NCBI GenBank assembly: GCA_977006965.1
Contig: OZ345359.1
Coordinates: 558,001-622,000 of the forward strand
Direction: 5' to 3'
Source: Phymatolithon calcareum
Lineage: Eukaryota; Rhodophyta; Florideophyceae; Hapalidiales
Length of the DNA stretch: 64,000 bases
Position numbers and translations under genes: made by a program. Below the pieces are notes generated by a model that made no database searches, was not told the origin of the DNA, and was given only the letters and a program-made list of their open reading frames with translations. Positions 61,884 through 64,000 of this stretch are shown piece by piece (position 1 is the stretch's first letter; the number at the start of each line of letters is the position of its first letter).

Positions 61884-62997
61884 ATGTCAACACTCGGGCC
61901 TCGCCAGTACGACACCTCACGATTCATCCCCGTGACTGTCCTTGGAAAGCAAGAAATTTACCGGCTCACCGCCGTAATGCCGGAGACGGTGTGGTGGAAA
62001 GAGCTTCACTTTTACGACACACGAATATCATTTCCGGAGAGCGCACCGACTGACGTCTGGAAACCTCCACACGCGCCTATGTCTCGCGCCCTCACACCAA
62101 GTCCCACGTATGCCCCCGTGGGGAAACTAACATTTCTTTCAAAAGCCACAATCGTTGGAAAAGTTGCGGATGTACTGTCGCAACTAGCTCTCTTGTACAT
62201 GCTCTTGAGAACGTAAGTATTCCATTACAATCGAGAATACCGCGCTGGATGCAAAGATGATGGATACCTAACCAGGCGCGTCTTGAATATCTCGGCACAG
62301 ACTCTATTACATTTATCGACGAAAGAAAGGCGAAGCGGGCCCAAGTCTTCTTTCATCCCTTCTGAAATTTTGGGCAACTTGGGGTTTGGTGCACTTTGCA
62401 AGTCTGGTACTCTCTCTGTATCTCGCCCCTTTCGGACTATCTTGGATAATCTCCTCTGTTCGCGCCGCATTCTTGTTTGCATTATCATGGGGTTCCAACC
62501 TTCCCGTAGCGTTGTACGTTTATAATACGCATGTACATGCCTTCATAGAGTCTCATGAGTCTGAAATCGAGGCACAATTTGCTGCATTGCGAGAACGATG
62601 GGCGGAGGTGAAACTGCGTTTGACGGATATCGCGGACGAGCTTTTAACGCGGTATGCCATCGGCGGCGTTGCGGGTGTCACGGGGCGCGGGCCTGGGCAC
62701 AAAAAAGTGGCGGAGCAGCAAGCTGAAGAGTTCGATCTGCGTACTGGACGTCGAGTACAGCAACCTCGGCTACCAGAGGACCACGCACTGTCGCCCTCCG
62801 AGCAAAATTTCTTCAGGGGCGGCAGCGATGATGCCGTGGAATCCGTCGCTGAAGCTGCCTATCGGGGGGTTCTTATTCGTGCAAAGCATGACTCACCGAA
62901 GGCGGCGTACACAGACTCGCGAGCGCTCAGAGCGGCGTTCAGAAAGCGTGCGAGAAATGGCAGAGATGCGGCACCGAAGAACGACGAAGCTCAATAG
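61884..62997 (+). CDS. Two-exon membrane protein, function unknown
   Basis: Exon 1 61884-62212 and exon 2 62403-62997 join through a GT-AG intron (gtaagt..gcaag, 190 bp) to 307 residues. The start is the ATG before STLGPRQYD; an in-frame ATG at 61806 would add 26 residues that look like 5' UTR. The intron falls inside a hydrophobic stretch: joined, residues about 95-150 give two or three membrane segments (VLSQLALLYMLLRTL, SLYLAPFGLSWIISSV, AAFLFALSW). A helical, charged C-terminal half follows (HESEIEAQFAALRERWAEVK) with a basic tail. No family recognised; the topology would suit an ER or organelle membrane protein with a cytosolic tail. Confidence 0.72.
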
Positions 62998-63203
62998 CGC
63001 GAATTTTATGTAATCTGTAGGTAATGGGGGCGATGATTAACAGCGGGTCACTGGGTTGAAGTGCATGCATGATTGGTGCCTGGGTGCTCCCGATAGACGC
63101 ATTGCACGTAAAACAGCTGCGCATTGTACCACAAATGAATAAAGAACAGGAACTAATTTAACAAAACCAAGTGTCACATTGGCGCACACTACAGGGATTT
63201 AAA
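62998..63203. other. Gap between convergent genes
   Basis: 206 bp of 3' flank; aataaa-like text near 63137 could serve polyadenylation of the membrane-protein gene. Confidence 0.4.
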
Positions 63204-63959
63204 TTAGTCTCTCTCCGCGAGAGTGGTAAGCTTCTCTTCAATCTCTGCAGTTGACAAAAGGTGGAATTTGGGGTTGCTAGCCGAAACAACGGCAACTTCA
63301 AGTTCATCAGGCTTGAAATCAGCTGAAAGAACGTTTTGCAGCGCTGCAATAGTAGTCAATATCGTATCTTCTTCAGAAAGTTCAGCGGCGGATTCCCCAT
63401 CCTTCGCCTTGAACTTGTTCTGCAAAAAGTTAAGCGCCTCCTGTTCCTTCGCACCAGCAGCACACGCACGGTATCCAACATAATATCCCGCGGGATCACA
63501 CTTGAACAGTGCGGGACCCTTCTCTTCATCCATGCCCATTATAGTCATTGCGACACCAAGAGGACGCATGTACGCGTGCTGTGTATAAATCTGGTTCTCA
63601 TCTGCTACGCGTTTAGCCAGATATTCCACGGGGATCTCATACGCGTAATTGAACTTGAACTCCGCAGCCTCGGATCGCGTTCGTTGCACCATTGCTTTCG
63701 CGTCCGTTAAAACACCCGTAGCAACGCAGCCGTGGTTTTCCGAAAGACGAAACATAGATGTCACGGACGTCGGGTCAATGAGTTTATCCGGTACCTTCTT
63801 CTGGGTCACGGCGCAGACCGAGTCCTTACCACGCACAGCTATGGAGGTTATTCCCGGGCCCTTCACCGCCTTGAACGCATACTCAACCTGATAGAGACGG
63901 CCCTCAGGTGAGAAAATCGTGATGTGCCGGTCGTATCCTGCACTGCTCCCGCGACTCAT
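63204..63959 (-). CDS. PSMA6: 20S proteasome subunit alpha-1/alpha type-6
   Basis: 251 residues from the ATG at 63959, full length. The alpha-subunit N-terminal signature is present ([20 protein letters not shown], directly after MSRGSSAG), and the SRGSSAG start is diagnostic of alpha-1 (human PSMA6). Inner motifs such as [15 protein letters not shown] and [20 protein letters not shown] match. Catalytically inactive ring subunit; forms the outer gate of the 20S core in cytosol and nucleus. Single exon. Confidence 0.97.
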   Translation of the reverse strand: MSRGSSAGYDRHITIFSPEGRLYQVEYAFKAVKGPGITSIAVRGKDSVCAVTQKKVPDKLIDPTSVTSMFRLSENHGCVATGVLTDAKAMVQRTRSEAAEFKFNYAYEIPVEYLAKRVADENQIYTQHAYMRPLGVAMTIMGMDEEKGPALFKCDPAGYYVGYRACAAGAKEQEALNFLQNKFKAKDGESAAELSEEDTILTTIAALQNVLSADFKPDELEVAVVSASNPKFHLLSTAEIEEKLTTLAERD

Positions 63960-64000
63960 CGTGACAAAGCGGCGACGCTTCTGTCGAAACCTTGAAGAAA

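Overview
The window is nuclear DNA of a photosynthetic eukaryote, most likely a red alga. It encodes a plastid-type PsbQ'-like protein with a twin-arginine presequence, a UDP-sulfoquinovose synthase with an N-terminal transit extension, a 20S proteasome alpha subunit, a Rab18-type GTPase, TIMELESS, EBP2, NBP35 and a stand-alone PdxT glutaminase. Most genes are single uninterrupted exons with short intergenic gaps. Only two genes clearly have introns (short, GT-AG): the Rab and a membrane protein near the right end. That pattern of compact intron-poor gene islands between repeat-rich stretches fits a florideophyte such as Chondrus, but the species is an inference.

Layout. 1-3182 (minus): a GH31 glycosidase that runs off the left edge and carries a transit-peptide-like extension. 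3.2-19.5 kb: a gene-poor, mostly AT-rich stretch. It holds a broken tyrosine-recombinase-like gene (4.9-6.9 kb), an intact pogo-like DDE transposase (11.6-13.1 kb), a LINE-type RT fragment (16.3-16.7 kb), a TA-flanked MITE (17.4-17.8 kb) and several palindromes. 19.5-37.8 kb: the housekeeping island. In order it contains F-box protein (+), acidic protein with a PP1-docking motif (-), Rab18 (+), SQD1 (-), NBP35 (+), EBP2 (+), PdxT (+), small ankyrin protein (-), a small unrecognised protein (+), TIMELESS (-) and an atypical bZIP (+). 38.4-43.2 kb: a second copy of the MITE abuts a full-length Mutator-like element with an intact transposase and long inverted repeats; its left arm is interrupted by a fold-back sequence that holds another TA-flanked MITE. 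43.4-46.5 kb: PsbQ', a Golgi-type sulfotransferase and a secreted SnoaL-like protein.

46.6-58.7 kb is again repeat-rich. It has a 299-bp tandem duplication, a TIR element split by a 7.4-kb Ty1/copia retrotransposon with a perfect 5-bp target duplication, and a tRNA-derived SINE with a target duplication. The copia element is the most interesting object in the window. Besides gag and a complete PR-INT-RT-RH pol, it carries a 412-codon antisense gene between pol and the 3' LTR, whose product resembles a papain-like cysteine peptidase (Cys/His/Asp). 59.1-64 kb: a secreted RidA-like protein lacking the usual arginine, a two-exon membrane protein and the proteasome alpha-6 subunit.

The host genes form no single pathway. 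Many are convergent or divergent pairs, so shared divergent promoters (SQD1/NBP35, PP1-docking protein/Rab18, TIMELESS/bZIP) are the main regulatory context visible.
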